Source: Algoriphagus kandeliae
Lineage (GTDB): Bacteria; Bacteroidota; Bacteroidia; Cytophagales; Cyclobacteriaceae
Assembly (NCBI RefSeq): GCF_004571135.1
Contig: NZ_SPSB01000003.1
Location: forward strand, 434,001 to 498,000
Direction of reading: 5' to 3'
Length of the DNA stretch: 64,000 nucleotides
Part shown: positions 44,901 to 53,816 of the stretch, one piece after another
Layout: every line of letters starts with the position of its first letter
How positions within the stretch are numbered: the first letter of the stretch is position 1
The notes under the pieces: model-generated
Told to the model about the DNA's origin: nothing
The model's input: only the letters and a program-made list of their open reading frames with translations
Database searches by the model: none
Made by a program: the position numbers and the translations under genes

Positions 44901-47900
44901 CATCCACTAAAACAAGGATTAAGACATTAAATGAATGAATCGGTCAAATATTTTCTTTCCAAGTCAGAGCACCACATCCACTAAAACAAGGATTAAGACA
45001 CTGAAGTAAATGTTTTCCGCTTCATCACCACGTAAGTCAGAGCACCACATCCACTAAAACAAGGATTAAGACCTAACAACATCCTCCTTGTCATGAAAGA
45101 TGAATGCTGTCAGAGCACCACATCCACTAAAACAAGGATTAAGACTTAGTTCCTACTTACCCTCAACCTGATAACTGGCTGTCAGAGCACCACATCCACT
45201 AAAACAAGGATTAAGACGCGGTTTTACAAACTTATTGATCTGCAAATCATAGTCAGAGCACCACATCCACTAAAACAAGGATTAAGACTTCTGGTATTCG
45301 ACTTTTTGCAATTTAATAGCCATGGTCAGAGCACCACATCCACTAAAACAAGGATTAAGACTAGAGTTTCACTTTCCCAATAGGGCTTTGAAGCACCGTC
45401 AGAGCACCACATCCACTAAAACAAGGATTAAGACAATAATTTCCTGTTTTTCGAATAATTGATTCCAAATGTCAGAGCACCACATCCACTAAAACAAGGA
45501 TTAAGACGTTTGATGAGTTTTTCTCACGCCCTGCTGAAGCACCGTCAGAGCACCACATCCACTAAAACAAGGATTAAGACTTTATTGAAGATGTACTTTG
45601 TTCTTTCTGTTAGTGGTCAGAGCACCACATCCACTAAAACAAGGATTAAGACGCTGTTGTAGGACATTCTTTGTCAATAGTCACAGGGTCAGAGCACCAC
45701 ATCCACTAAAACAAGGATTAAGACGGCTTAGGTACAGTGCTTCACGACCAAAGCCAGGGTCAGAGCACCACATCCACTAAAACAAGGATTAAGACATTTT
45801 CTGTAATGTGAGTGTGGTTAAATGCTGAGTAGTCAGAGCACCACATCCACTAAAACAAGGATTAAGACTATCTGTTATTCTATCCCTGGTACTCATTCTC
45901 TAAGTGTCAGAGCACCACATCCACTAAAACAAGGATTAAGACCAATCACAAACAATTTGATAGCCAGCAACCACATGGTCAGAGCACCACATCCACTAAA
46001 ACAAGGATTAAGACCTCCTTCTCACTATCATGTGTACAAAATTATTAGGTCAGAGCACCACATCCACTAAAACAAGGATTAAGACAACAACTATCACCCC
46101 GTTAATATGGGTCATAATTAGTCAGAGCACCACATCCACTAAAACAAGGATTAAGACTTTCCTGTTTTGGTCATGTGAGTGTTTAATTTACTGTCAGAGC
46201 ACCACATCCACTAAAACAAGGATTAAGACGGTCGTAACCTTTCCTTTCGGAGAAGCGGTTGCTTGTCAGAGCACCACATCCACTAAAACAAGGATTAAGA
46301 CAGTACAAGACCGATAACTAGGAACAATACTCCTACGTCAGAGCACCACATCCACTAAAACAAGGATTAAGACACAAGTCTTATTGTTTTAATCATAATA
46401 ATATGTTCGTCAGAGCACCACATCCACTAAAACAAGGATTAAGACTCCGTCGTCCATTCTGGCTGGATTTGGAGTGAAGGTCAGAGCACCACATCCACTA
46501 AAACAAGGATTAAGACATAAGATTGAAGATTGATTATGAACTGTGCTTAGTGGTCAGAGCACCACATCCACTAAAACAAGGATTAAGACAACACTGCAAA
46601 GTGCCACTGAGAATCTTTTATCTGTTGTCAGAGCACCACATCCACTAAAACAAGGATTAAGACATTGATTGAGATAATCTGAAAGATATTTCATGATAAG
46701 TCAGAGCACCACATCCACTAAAACAAGGATTAAGACACTTTCAGATGGGATGGGTTGCGCTAAGCCTGTAGTCGTCAGAGCACCACATCCACTAAAACAA
46801 GGATTAAGACTTTCGCCTATATCCTTGGAATACATCTCTCGATACAGTCAGAGCACCACATCCACTAAAACAAGGATTAAGACATCCGTTCCATGAGCGA
46901 ATAGGTATCTTTATGATAGTCAGAGCACCACATCCACTAAAACAAGGATTAAGACTCTAGCGACCTATCCAAAGGGTGTTGGGTAAATAGTCAGAGCACC
47001 ACATCCACTAAAACAAGGATTAAGACAATACTCTTTTTCTGATTTGATTTTCTGAATTTGTCAGAGCACCACATCCACTAAAACAAGGATTAAGACGTAC
47101 GGTCCGGAATCTACACGTATCTGTTTGATACTGTCAGAGCACCACATCCACTAAAACAAGGATTAAGACCTGTTTGACTTGCAGGTGATATGCATCACTA
47201 TTTAGTCAGAGCACCACATCCACTAAAACAAGGATTAAGACTCTAGCGACCTATCCAAAGGGTGTTGGGTAAATAGTCAGAGCACCACATCCACTAAAAC
47301 AAGGATTAAGACTGTCCGGGTTTCACGTTCAGGAATGCTTTCTGGAGTCAGAGCACCACATCCACTAAAACAAGGATTAAGACCTTTGAGGATCCGTCCC
47401 AGAAAGCGATTAAAGCCTGGTCAGAGCACCACATCCACTAAAACAAGGATTAAGACTCAGAAAGTTTGACTATTACAGTTGAATTTGCCTGTCAGAGCAC
47501 CACATCCACTAAAACAAGGATTAAGACACACATATGTATGTTGGATAAGACTTAGGCTTCATAGTCAGAGCACCACATCCACTAAAACAAGGATTAAGAC
47601 CGCATAAAGCTTTCGTTCCAGATGGAGGAACGGAGTCAGAGCACCACATCCACTAAAACAAGGATTAAGACAGTACAAGACCGATAACTAGGAACAATAC
47701 TCCTACGTCAGAGCACCACATCCACTAAAACAAGGATTAAGACACAAGTCTTATTGTTTTAATCATAATAATATGTTCGTCAGAGCACCACATCCACTAA
47801 AACAAGGATTAAGACTGAGATATAAACTTCTTCATGATGTTAGGATTGTCGTCAGAGCACCACATCCACTAAAACAAGGATTAAGACTCCTACATCAAGG

Positions 47901-48388
47901 ACATAACAATTAAGACCATAAGTCAGAGCACCACATCCACTAAAACAAGGATTAAGACCGCTCGCTCTTGCTTTAAATTCCATTTGTTAATAGTCAGAGC
48001 ACCACATCCACTAAAACAAGGATTAAGACCCTGGAGACACCATTTCTAAATGCATTTTAGCATAAGTCAGAGCACCACATCCACTAAAACAAGGATTAAG
48101 ACTAGGCTTTGAAAGTTTGTCTGTTCATAGCATGGGTGTCAGAGCACCACATCCACTAAAACAAGGATTAAGACTTTTCTATAAAGACGTACTTGAATCT
48201 GCTCATAGTCAGAGCACCACATCCACTAAAACAAGGATTAAGACTTCTGAGCGACATCTTTGCGGATGTGGATGATATTGTCAGAGCACCACATCCACTA
48301 AAACAAGGATTAAGACTACAATATTGTTCATATTAACAATAACCTACGTTGTCAGAGTACCAGATCCACTAAAACAAGGATTAAGACT
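41996..48388 (+). CRISPR. CRISPR array, 88 perfect 37-nt repeats plus one mutated repeat
   Basis: The repeat is 37 nt, starting GTCAGAGCACCACATCCACT and ending CAAGGATTAAGAC. I count starts from 41996 to 48280 (88 perfect copies) with a mutated copy at 48351 (AGAGTACCAGATCC). Repeat-to-repeat spacing is 70-74 bp, so spacers are 33-37 nt. The degenerate far end and the cas-side leader give the + strand as the transcript. Cas6 processing would leave an 8-nt handle ATTAAGAC. Several spacers are duplicated, for example two adjacent spacers at 46302-46408 and 47672-47778, and one at 46956-46989 and 47242-47275. The repeat translated in frame creates many false ORFs. Confidence 0.97.
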
Positions 48389-48448
48389 CAATATCTCCTG
48401 ATATAACATCAACGCTTGATACTGTCAGAGTACCAGATCCACTAAAAC

Positions 48449-48611
48449 CTGCCTGCGGCAGGCAGGCAAGGAGGAACGAGCGTGAAGAAATGATCCGGTG
48501 GATCATTTTAGCGAGGGGCCAGACTGTAGGGCGGGCTATTAGTGTAGTTTTACACATTGGTAAAAACTGTTCAAGAGCCCTCCCTATACACGGCTATATC
48601 GGGATTAAAAA
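48449..48611. mobile_element. 163-bp structured element inserted in a CRISPR repeat, copy 1
   Basis: The element begins CTGCCTGCGGCAGGCAGGC and ends before ATCCACTAAAAC. The same 12 bases (ATCCACTAAAAC) lie on both sides, which looks like a target-site duplication of the interrupted repeat. Inside are three hairpins: CTGCCTGCGGCAGGCAG, AAATGATCCGGTGGATCATTT, and AGGGCGGGCT pairing with AGCCCTCCCT. There is no ORF with coding support, so it is a MITE-like, non-autonomous element or a dispersed structured repeat. Confidence 0.75.
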
Positions 48612-48695
48612 ATCCACTAAAACAAGGATTAAGACTGTAATTTGGCTGCATATAGTCCCCTCTCATCTAGGTCAGAGTACCAGATCCACTAAAAC

Positions 48696-48859
48696 CTGCC
48701 TACGGCAGGCAGGCAAGGAGGAACGAGCGTGAAGAAATGATCCAGTGGATCATTTTAGCGAGGGGCCAGACTGTTGGGCGGGCTATTAGTGTAGTTTTAC
48801 ACATTGGTAAAAACTGTTCAAGAGCCCTCCCTATACACGGCTATATCGGGATAAAAAAA
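48696..48859. mobile_element. Structured element, copy 2
   Basis: This is nearly identical to the copy at 48449 with about four differences (for example GCCTACGGCAGG, GATCCAGTGGATC). It begins at exactly the same repeat position, after GATCCACTAAAAC, and is followed by ATCCATTAAAAC, one mismatch from the 12-bp flank. The shared insertion point suggests that a unit of repeat, element and spacer was duplicated after one insertion, not two independent insertions. Confidence 0.75.
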
Positions 48860-48932
48860 ATCCATTAAAACTTTTCAAAGGTAGCCGGACAAAAAGGATT
48901 GAGGATAAAAATCAGACCTTGAATTCTTATTC

Positions 48933-48967
48933 GCCTAGTTAGCATAGAACCAGGTTTCTAACTAGGC
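48933..48967. terminator. Hairpin after the array
   Basis: Perfect 10-bp arms (GCCTAGTTAG at 48933-48942 and CTAACTAGGC at 48958-48967) with a 15-nt loop lie about 50 bp past the decayed array. No long T-run follows, so termination of the array transcript is only a possibility. The 48872-49144 stretch otherwise shows nothing I can name. Confidence 0.5.
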
Positions 48968-49144
48968 TAATTATATTCCTTCTATACTTATCGCATAAAG
49001 AAAAGAATTGGGACATATTTTTTCTAACCTTCAGAATAAAATAAATATTGAGGTTAATATGAGATAAAAAATTACACTCACTTTGAAGACCAGCCCTATA
49101 AATTTTTTCTTATTTTGAAATTATCATTTTTATCAAATCAAGTC

Positions 49145-49423
49145 ATGAAATACAATCCCCTTACCAAAAAGCTTTTTACGGATAAAGGAGAGTTTATCAA
49201 GGAGCTTCATTGTCCTTTCCAGCCAGATTGGAAAAAAATGAAAGTAAACCTAAAGGATCAAACCATCAGAAACTGTAATTTTTGCCAACATCCCGTTCTA
49301 GATACAAGCAGGATTTCAGATGAGTTGATTTTGGAAATCGTCCAAAAAGAACCCCATACCTGTTTGAAAATCGACTTGGATCAATCCAACCTAATTTTAA
49401 GCCTTTCCATATATGGAGTATAA
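49145..49423 (+). CDS. Small CxxC protein, first gene of a two-gene cassette (copy 1)
   Basis: I use the ATG at 49145 (MKYNPLTKKLFTDKGEFIKE). The 92-residue protein has CPFQPDWKKM, a zinc-type knuckle NCNFCQHPVLDTSRISD (near residue 43) and CLKIDLDQSNL. It is clearly homologous to the protein encoded at 55069-55347 on the other strand (CPYRMSW, CCICDHSIVDTGNISD, CLKIDLNQNN). Its stop overlaps the start of the second cassette gene, as in the intact copy. The function is unknown. The gene itself looks intact, although its partner is broken. Confidence 0.65.
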   Translation: MKYNPLTKKLFTDKGEFIKELHCPFQPDWKKMKVNLKDQTIRNCNFCQHPVLDTSRISDELILEIVQKEPHTCLKIDLDQSNLILSLSIYGV

Positions 49424-49889
49424 AGAAGAAAATCTCAACCCAAACAACTATACCGTGATCAAGACTGCCCGTTCAGAAATTGAAATAAATATGGCGGCAT
49501 AGAATGGTTTTTATCCTTTGGTGAAGAAAGTAAGTCCTTCTCCAGAGATTAAATCGAAATTTAAGGTCTTTCAACACAAATTGACTCATGAAATAATTAT
49601 CGTACATGATTATCGAAGCGAAAGACTTTTCAAGGATTACAATGTGGTTATTGAGTGGACTGATTATTACCCTTATACCCAATTAAATCCCTTTGCAGCA
49701 TACCTTATTCCTCATGACTTGGAAATTGGGGAAAGAGTATTTATCAGTGATGTAATTGAAGATTTGGTAGGCAGCAGGTGGAACCAAGGGGATGTATTCC
49801 GGCTCGAAACCTGCGAGGCAATTTGGACTGGAAATGATTTATTATTGGATTATAAATACCCAGGTGATAATTATACGATCTATGGATAG
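49413..49889 (+). pseudogene. Second gene of the cassette (copy 1), broken by an amber stop
   Basis: Read from the ATG at 49413, the frame gives NNYTVIKTARSEIEINMAA, then TAG at 49500-49502, then NGFYPLVKKVSPSPEI and on to 49889. The intact homologue at 54606-55091 reads VIKTARDKDSINKAAKNGYKPVIKKVEPSEQI across the same place, so a lysine codon has become a stop. Everything else stays in frame (EWTDYYPYTQLNPFAAYLIPHDLEIGERVFI). A shorter product could begin at a TTG at 49518. Confidence 0.8.
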
Positions 49890-49945
49890 ACGTTGAGAAA
49901 TAGCTATGATTTTAACAGGCAAACAATACCCCTAAATTATTTACT

Positions 49946-50947
49946 ATGCCCCCTGACAAAAATATAGGACCACGTATTCGAATTTTAGACAGTTTACTCC
50001 AGGATAAAAAAGGTTATACCATTGAACAATTACTGAGAAAATGTAATGAGAGATTGGAGCAAAAAGATTTTCCATTAATATCAAAAAGAACTCTACAAAA
50101 AGATCTCTTGTCCATTGAGTCAGATTATGATGTTGAAATTGTTAAGGAAAAGGATCCAGGAGACAAAAGAAGCCATTACATCCGCTATGCGGACCCAGAG
50201 TTTTCAATTTATAAAATCCCCCTATCTCCACAAGACTCTTCTAAAATCCAAGCTGCACTAGATACCATTCTTAGTATTAAGGGGCTTCCTCAATTTGATT
50301 GGTTGCATGAAACTAGTGAGTTGATGAAAAAATGGACATTAGACCGAGAAAATCAGCAACGATCTATTTTGTTAGAAGAAAATCTAAACCTAGATGTTTC
50401 AGAAAAAATTCATGATTTATATAGTGCTATTCAAAACAAGCAAACATTACGTATCGTATATGCACCTTTTGGAAAAGAAGTAGAAATTCATCAGGTTTCT
50501 CCTTATTTACTTAAACAGTTTAATAATCGTTGGTTTTTACTTAGTCATTCCGATCAGCATGATTTTTTAATTAACCTTGCCTTGGATAGAATGACAGATA
50601 TTGCAAAAAGCAGAAAAAAATTCTTACCCTACCCCGAAGAGGATCCAGAATTATTTTATGAAAATATTATTGGGGTAACACGAAAACCTAATGAACCCAT
50701 AGAAATCAAACTTGCGGCAAAATCTGATCTTTTCCCCTATATCCGAACAAAACCAATACACAAATCTCAAACTCAAATTACTGCAGAGTGTACAGAAGAC
50801 TGGAAAGTATTTTCTATAGAAATTATTCCCAATTATGAATTCTACTCTTTGATTTTATCACATGGACCAAGGATTAAAGTACTATCACCAACCTCTGTGA
50901 AGGAAAAATTGAAAGAATTAGCATCCTCCATAATCGCCCTTTATTAA
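49946..50947 (+). CDS. WYL-domain transcriptional regulator
   Basis: A 333-residue regulator. The N-terminal helix-turn-helix (IRILDSLLQDKKGYTIEQLLRKCNER...ISKRTLQKDLLSIE, residues 8-60) precedes a WYL domain (about 160-235) in which LRIVYAPFGKEVEIHQVSPYLLKQFNNRWFLLSHS carries the core motif as NRWFLL. A WCX-like C-terminal domain ends the chain. WYL proteins in defence islands and CRISPR loci sense a ligand and switch operons. It stands alone 56 bp after the broken cassette, facing the HNH/DUF4407 genes. Confidence 0.9.
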   Translation: MPPDKNIGPRIRILDSLLQDKKGYTIEQLLRKCNERLEQKDFPLISKRTLQKDLLSIESDYDVEIVKEKDPGDKRSHYIRYADPEFSIYKIPLSPQDSSKIQAALDTILSIKGLPQFDWLHETSELMKKWTLDRENQQRSILLEENLNLDVSEKIHDLYSAIQNKQTLRIVYAPFGKEVEIHQVSPYLLKQFNNRWFLLSHSDQHDFLINLALDRMTDIAKSRKKFLPYPEEDPELFYENIIGVTRKPNEPIEIKLAAKSDLFPYIRTKPIHKSQTQITAECTEDWKVFSIEIIPNYEFYSLILSHGPRIKVLSPTSVKEKLKELASSIIALY

Positions 50948-50996
50948 AAAAGGGAAGCCTAAAATGAATTATTATTCAATTTTTTGAAATTTTAAA

Positions 50997-51021
50997 ATAG
51001 GTGAAGAACCCTTTCACCTAT
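50997..51021. promoter_or_regulatory. Imperfect hairpin upstream of the DUF4258 gene (copy A)
   Basis: Arms ATAGGTGAA (50997-51005) and TTCACCTAT (51013-51021) enclose GAACCCT, followed by CGCTTTTTCTTT. A related sequence (ATAGATGAAGAAACCTTGCG...) recurs about 370 bp later at 51367-51400, again before a gene with a strong ribosome site. It could be an attenuator or terminator-like leader. Confidence 0.55.
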
Positions 51022-51061
51022 ACGCTTTTTCTTTGTGTCAACAAAAGGAAAGGAGGCAACA

Positions 51062-51370
51062 ATGGAAACCAGAAAATTAATTTCAATCCCCCAACCCACC
51101 CTGCATGGAAAGACCAGAATGGGTCAAAGAGGAATTTCTGAGGAAGTTGCACTATTGGTTATAAAAGAGGGGGAAGTTATCCACAAACAAGGGTTAAAAT
51201 TCTTCTTTGTCCCAAAAGCCAAAAGGGCAGATTGGCAAGTCAAAGATGCCGAAGCAGTGGCAAACTTGATGGTGATTACAGATCAAAGTATTCGGGAAAT
51301 CATCACTTGTTACAAAAGTGACAGAGCTATTCATCGAGTCAAGAAAAAATCTAAACGCCTTAAAAAATAG
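51062..51370 (+). CDS. DUF4258-like small protein
   Basis: I use the ATG at 51062 because an extremely good ribosome site (GGAAAGGAGGCAAC) ends 1-2 bp upstream, rare in this phylum. The 102-residue protein has GKTRMGQRGISEEVALLVIKEGEVIHKQGLKFFFVPK (about 15-52) and LMVITDQSIREIITCYKSD (about 68-86), the beta-strand plan of DUF4258, a RelE/BrnT-like fold. It ends in a basic tail (KKKSKRLKK). A toxin-like or RNA-binding role is possible, but no antitoxin gene is obvious. Confidence 0.65.
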   Translation: METRKLISIPQPTLHGKTRMGQRGISEEVALLVIKEGEVIHKQGLKFFFVPKAKRADWQVKDAEAVANLMVITDQSIREIITCYKSDRAIHRVKKKSKRLKK

Positions 51371-51502
51371 ATGAAGAAACCTTGCGCCTATCTATTTTAG
51401 ATTTGCAGCAAGAAAAAAAGAACAAGGAAAAAGTACCGAGAATCCATAGACTATGTCAAGGACCTCTCTCAAAAAGAAATCTAAATCAAAAGGAGGTGAA
51501 TC
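51367..51502 (+). promoter_or_regulatory. Leader with repeated hairpin motif (copy B) and strong Shine-Dalgarno
   Basis: The end of the DUF4258 gene merges into ATAGATGAAGAAACCTTGCG, a relative of the 50997 element, with AAATAGAT/ATCTATTT arms. About 100 bp later comes AAAAGGAGGTGA (51488-51499), an almost ideal anti-16S match, before a 13-codon ORF. Such sites are unusual in Bacteroidota. Confidence 0.5.
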
Positions 51503-51544
51503 ATGATCTCAAAAAACATCCAAACCAAGCCTAGCCGACTGTAA
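51503..51544 (+). CDS. 13-codon ORF with near-perfect Shine-Dalgarno
   Basis: From ATG at 51503 the frame reads MISKNIQTKPSRL then TAA. It is too short to judge by composition. Its support is the ribosome site AGGAGGTGA 5 bp upstream, the best in the window. It may be a leader peptide for the HNH gene 115 bp downstream or a remnant start of a deleted gene. Confidence 0.35.
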   Translation: MISKNIQTKPSRL

Positions 51545-51658
51545 GTCAATCTAAGTATCCCTTGCCTGAATTTTTCAGATTTCCGGAGAAAATGATTGCG
51601 CTGAGGCTCCAAAGGCACCCAATCAACTATTTCAACCAAACCGGAAAGGAGGCAAGCA

Positions 51659-51940
51659 ATGACCCCAATTCAATCCACGAAAGAAGCATATCAGGAATCT
51701 TTAATAGATCCTCGATGGAAATCACTTCGGCAAAAAATAATTCGAAGAGATCGATACCAGTGCCAATGTTGTGGCTCAACGAGTCAACTTCATGTCCATC
51801 ATAGACAATATCATAGGCACAAGCATAGCGGCGAATGGCTCAAGCCATGGGAATATTCCCCACAGTTCCTGGTCACCTTGTGTGACACCTGCCATCGTGC
51901 AGGACATCAGCATTATTCAATTCCAATTAAAGACATTTAA
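51659..51940 (+). CDS. Small HNH endonuclease
   Basis: A 93-residue protein consisting almost only of an HNH domain. RDRYQCQCCGSTSQLHVHHRQY (30-51) gives the first zinc pair and the catalytic histidines, and LVTLCDTCHRAGHQ (72-85) the second pair. It has the strong ribosome site GGAAAGGAGGCAAGCAATG, nearly identical to that of the DUF4258 gene. HNH proteins nick or cut DNA; without further domains the target is unknown. The coiled-coil gene starts 13 bp downstream. Confidence 0.85.
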   Translation: MTPIQSTKEAYQESLIDPRWKSLRQKIIRRDRYQCQCCGSTSQLHVHHRQYHRHKHSGEWLKPWEYSPQFLVTLCDTCHRAGHQHYSIPIKDI

Positions 51941-51953
51941 AATACTAGAAGCT

Positions 51954-52529
51954 ATGACAACTTTCATGCAAAAACTATTCGGCATTAAGCCATCTGAGAC
52001 AAAACAAGTTACTCAGCCAGAATTCCAAGAAACGGTTCCGGATCGAGATCTATTCCTAGAGGATAGGCATCCGGATGAATTGATGGAAATATCTAGCCAT
52101 CCTCAAAAATCTACTGAAAAAACCTTACTAGAAGATCTACTCTCCAAAGATTATGAGCGAATTGGTTTAAGAGATGGGTATGAGACCAGAGATTTATCTG
52201 AAATGGATGAAGGTCTCCGTGTGATGGCTATGGAATTCAGGCAAGTTTATGACAAAGCATTGCAGGATCTGGATGATAAAATCGCCTTTATCAGGCTTCA
52301 TCTTACAGACGAATTAGAAGAAAAATCCCAAACCCTTTCTGATCAAGTTTACCACTCCTTGGATTTATTGCTTACTCAAAAGAAGGATATGGTAGCCCAA
52401 AAAGACCTTGCTATGGTGGGTGAAGGATACATTGAAAAACCCTATCAAGACTACAAAAGAGGGTTTAAGCGCGGCTATAAGCTGTATTTGGAAGAAAAAG
52501 TAATGTTCAAACGAACTAAAACTCTATAA
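51954..52529 (+). CDS. Acidic coiled-coil protein of unknown function
   Basis: I use the ATG at 51954 (MTTFMQKLFGIKPSETKQ); a longer reading would overlap the HNH gene out of frame. The 191-residue protein is soluble and acidic. A disordered N-terminal part (1-70) is followed by predicted helices (LSEMDEGLRVMAMEFRQVYDKALQDLDDKIAFIRLHLTDEL; SDQVYHSLDLLLTQKKDM) and a basic end. Its stop is 3 bp from the DUF4407 gene, so the two are coupled, and the product may partner that membrane protein. Confidence 0.6.
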   Translation: MTTFMQKLFGIKPSETKQVTQPEFQETVPDRDLFLEDRHPDELMEISSHPQKSTEKTLLEDLLSKDYERIGLRDGYETRDLSEMDEGLRVMAMEFRQVYDKALQDLDDKIAFIRLHLTDELEEKSQTLSDQVYHSLDLLLTQKKDMVAQKDLAMVGEGYIEKPYQDYKRGFKRGYKLYLEEKVMFKRTKTL

Positions 52530-52532
52530 GCA

Positions 52533-53537
52533 ATGACAACTATACTAAGACTATTCAGCAAAATGTTCGGCTACGATTATCATGTAGTTAAGGCTCAGCC
52601 AACTGCCAGCCGGCAAAAGATTGTGACGATGGGATTTCTGATTTTGATCCCTGTGGTGCTTTGGACCTTTTCAGGTTTTTACCTGGCTCATATTCTAATG
52701 GGAATCGATTTGATTGGGTCCTTGATTGTCGCCCTATTCTTGGGCGGATTGATTCTAGCAATAGACCGGAGCTTTGTAGCTACTCCTAAAGGGTCTAGAA
52801 CCACTTTACTGATTGTAATTCGAGGTGGGTTTGCGTTGATTTCAACAATCCTCGGTTCATTGGCCATAGATCTAGCTCTATTCCAAGGGGATTTAGTGGA
52901 ATATCGTAGTCAAACTCAAGCAACAGAGCGTCAAGAAGCAATTTTGGAATACAAAGAAAAGCATGGAGTAGAACTTCGGCGATTGGAAAGAAAAATGACT
53001 GCTATGGATAGTGTTGAAGCTTCTTTGGGATACCTACATGTACTAGAAATGACGGGAAAGGGAGGTTCTGGAGTTGCAGGTAAAGGGAAAATTTCTGATA
53101 AAATTGAGTTGAAGCAACAACAAAAAGCTAGAGAGCTAGCAGAACTTAAATCTGAACTAGCGAAAAAATCGCAATCCTTAGATTCGGCAGCCTCTGCTTA
53201 TGCAGAAGAGAAGGTCAAGAAACGACAGGACGCGTTGATTAGTCAGCTCAAGGATCTTCATGCATTCGTCTTTCAGGACAGCACGTCAAAATGGATCTAT
53301 TGGATATTCTTTGGGTTTGTCTTTCTACTTGAGGTGTTTTTCATCCTATATAAAAGCTCTACGGGAGACACTAGTTTTGACGAGTATATCCAAGCAGAAG
53401 AAGATCATCAGAAGCAGGAGCTAGAATCTTATAAGAGAAGGAAAGCTCGGGTAATTCAAGACAGAGAGATCATCGGAGATGACTATCAGAAAGTTATAAA
53501 GCTATTGGGACCAGGCAGTAAAATGCGGGTAATGTAA
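52533..53537 (+). CDS. DUF4407 membrane protein
   Basis: A 334-residue protein. Helices at about residues 30-48, 58-75 (HILMGIDLIGSLIVALFLGGLILAIDRSFV), 88-112 and 248-268 bracket a long cytoplasmic coiled coil (about 125-245, ERQEAILEYKEKHGVELRRLERKM and onward). LAIDRSFVATPKGS and the late helix before a charged tail are the DUF4407 pattern. The family function is unknown, but the shape (few helices, long coil) recalls force- or signal-transmitting membrane proteins. It forms a pair with the coiled-coil gene 3 bp upstream. Confidence 0.8.
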   Translation: MTTILRLFSKMFGYDYHVVKAQPTASRQKIVTMGFLILIPVVLWTFSGFYLAHILMGIDLIGSLIVALFLGGLILAIDRSFVATPKGSRTTLLIVIRGGFALISTILGSLAIDLALFQGDLVEYRSQTQATERQEAILEYKEKHGVELRRLERKMTAMDSVEASLGYLHVLEMTGKGGSGVAGKGKISDKIELKQQQKARELAELKSELAKKSQSLDSAASAYAEEKVKKRQDALISQLKDLHAFVFQDSTSKWIYWIFFGFVFLLEVFFILYKSSTGDTSFDEYIQAEEDHQKQELESYKRRKARVIQDREIIGDDYQKVIKLLGPGSKMRVM

Positions 53538-53816
53538 GGGTGATATTTTTTGAAAAACTGGGACAGCGTGTGTACGTCAAGTAGGTGTATTTTTTGTCCC
53601 GGTATTCTTTAAACATCCCTTTCGAATTATTGTCAAACAAGTTGATAGTCTTCAAATAACATTTTGAAGTTACATCAAATAACAAAGATTATTCAAAGCC
53701 AGCTTTTTTACGATAGGGAATAAAAAAACATCAATTTGATAAAGATTATTTTAACCTAATCAATCATTTATTAATAATGAATTAGGTTCTAACTTTTCGC
53801 CTAATTACGGATTGTT
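53538..53816. other. Intergenic stretch with no recognised gene
   Basis: This AT-rich 279-bp stretch lies between the DUF4407 gene and the recombinase remnant. Imperfect A/T palindromes (around 53760) are present, but I see no gene, terminator or repeat that I can support. Confidence 0.5.

Larger units (their letters stand above)
48424..48883 (+). repeat. Decayed distal array with interrupted repeats
   Basis: After the last full repeat, partial repeats are visible at 48424-48448 (25 nt), 48612-48635 (24 nt) and 48671-48695 (25 nt), plus a remnant near 48860-48871. A 35-nt spacer remains at 48636-48670. The breaks are caused by two copies of an inserted element. This is the oldest, no longer maintained part of the array. 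Confidence 0.85.

Noticed and set aside
42411-46896. Several open frames inside the CRISPR array
   Set aside because: They are translations of the repeat itself (the same short peptide recurring every 24 codons) and have no independent coding support.
48490-48732. An 80-codon frame across the inserted element and array remnant
   Set aside because: It spans element, repeat and spacer sequence and is not kept in the second element copy; no domain or ribosome site.
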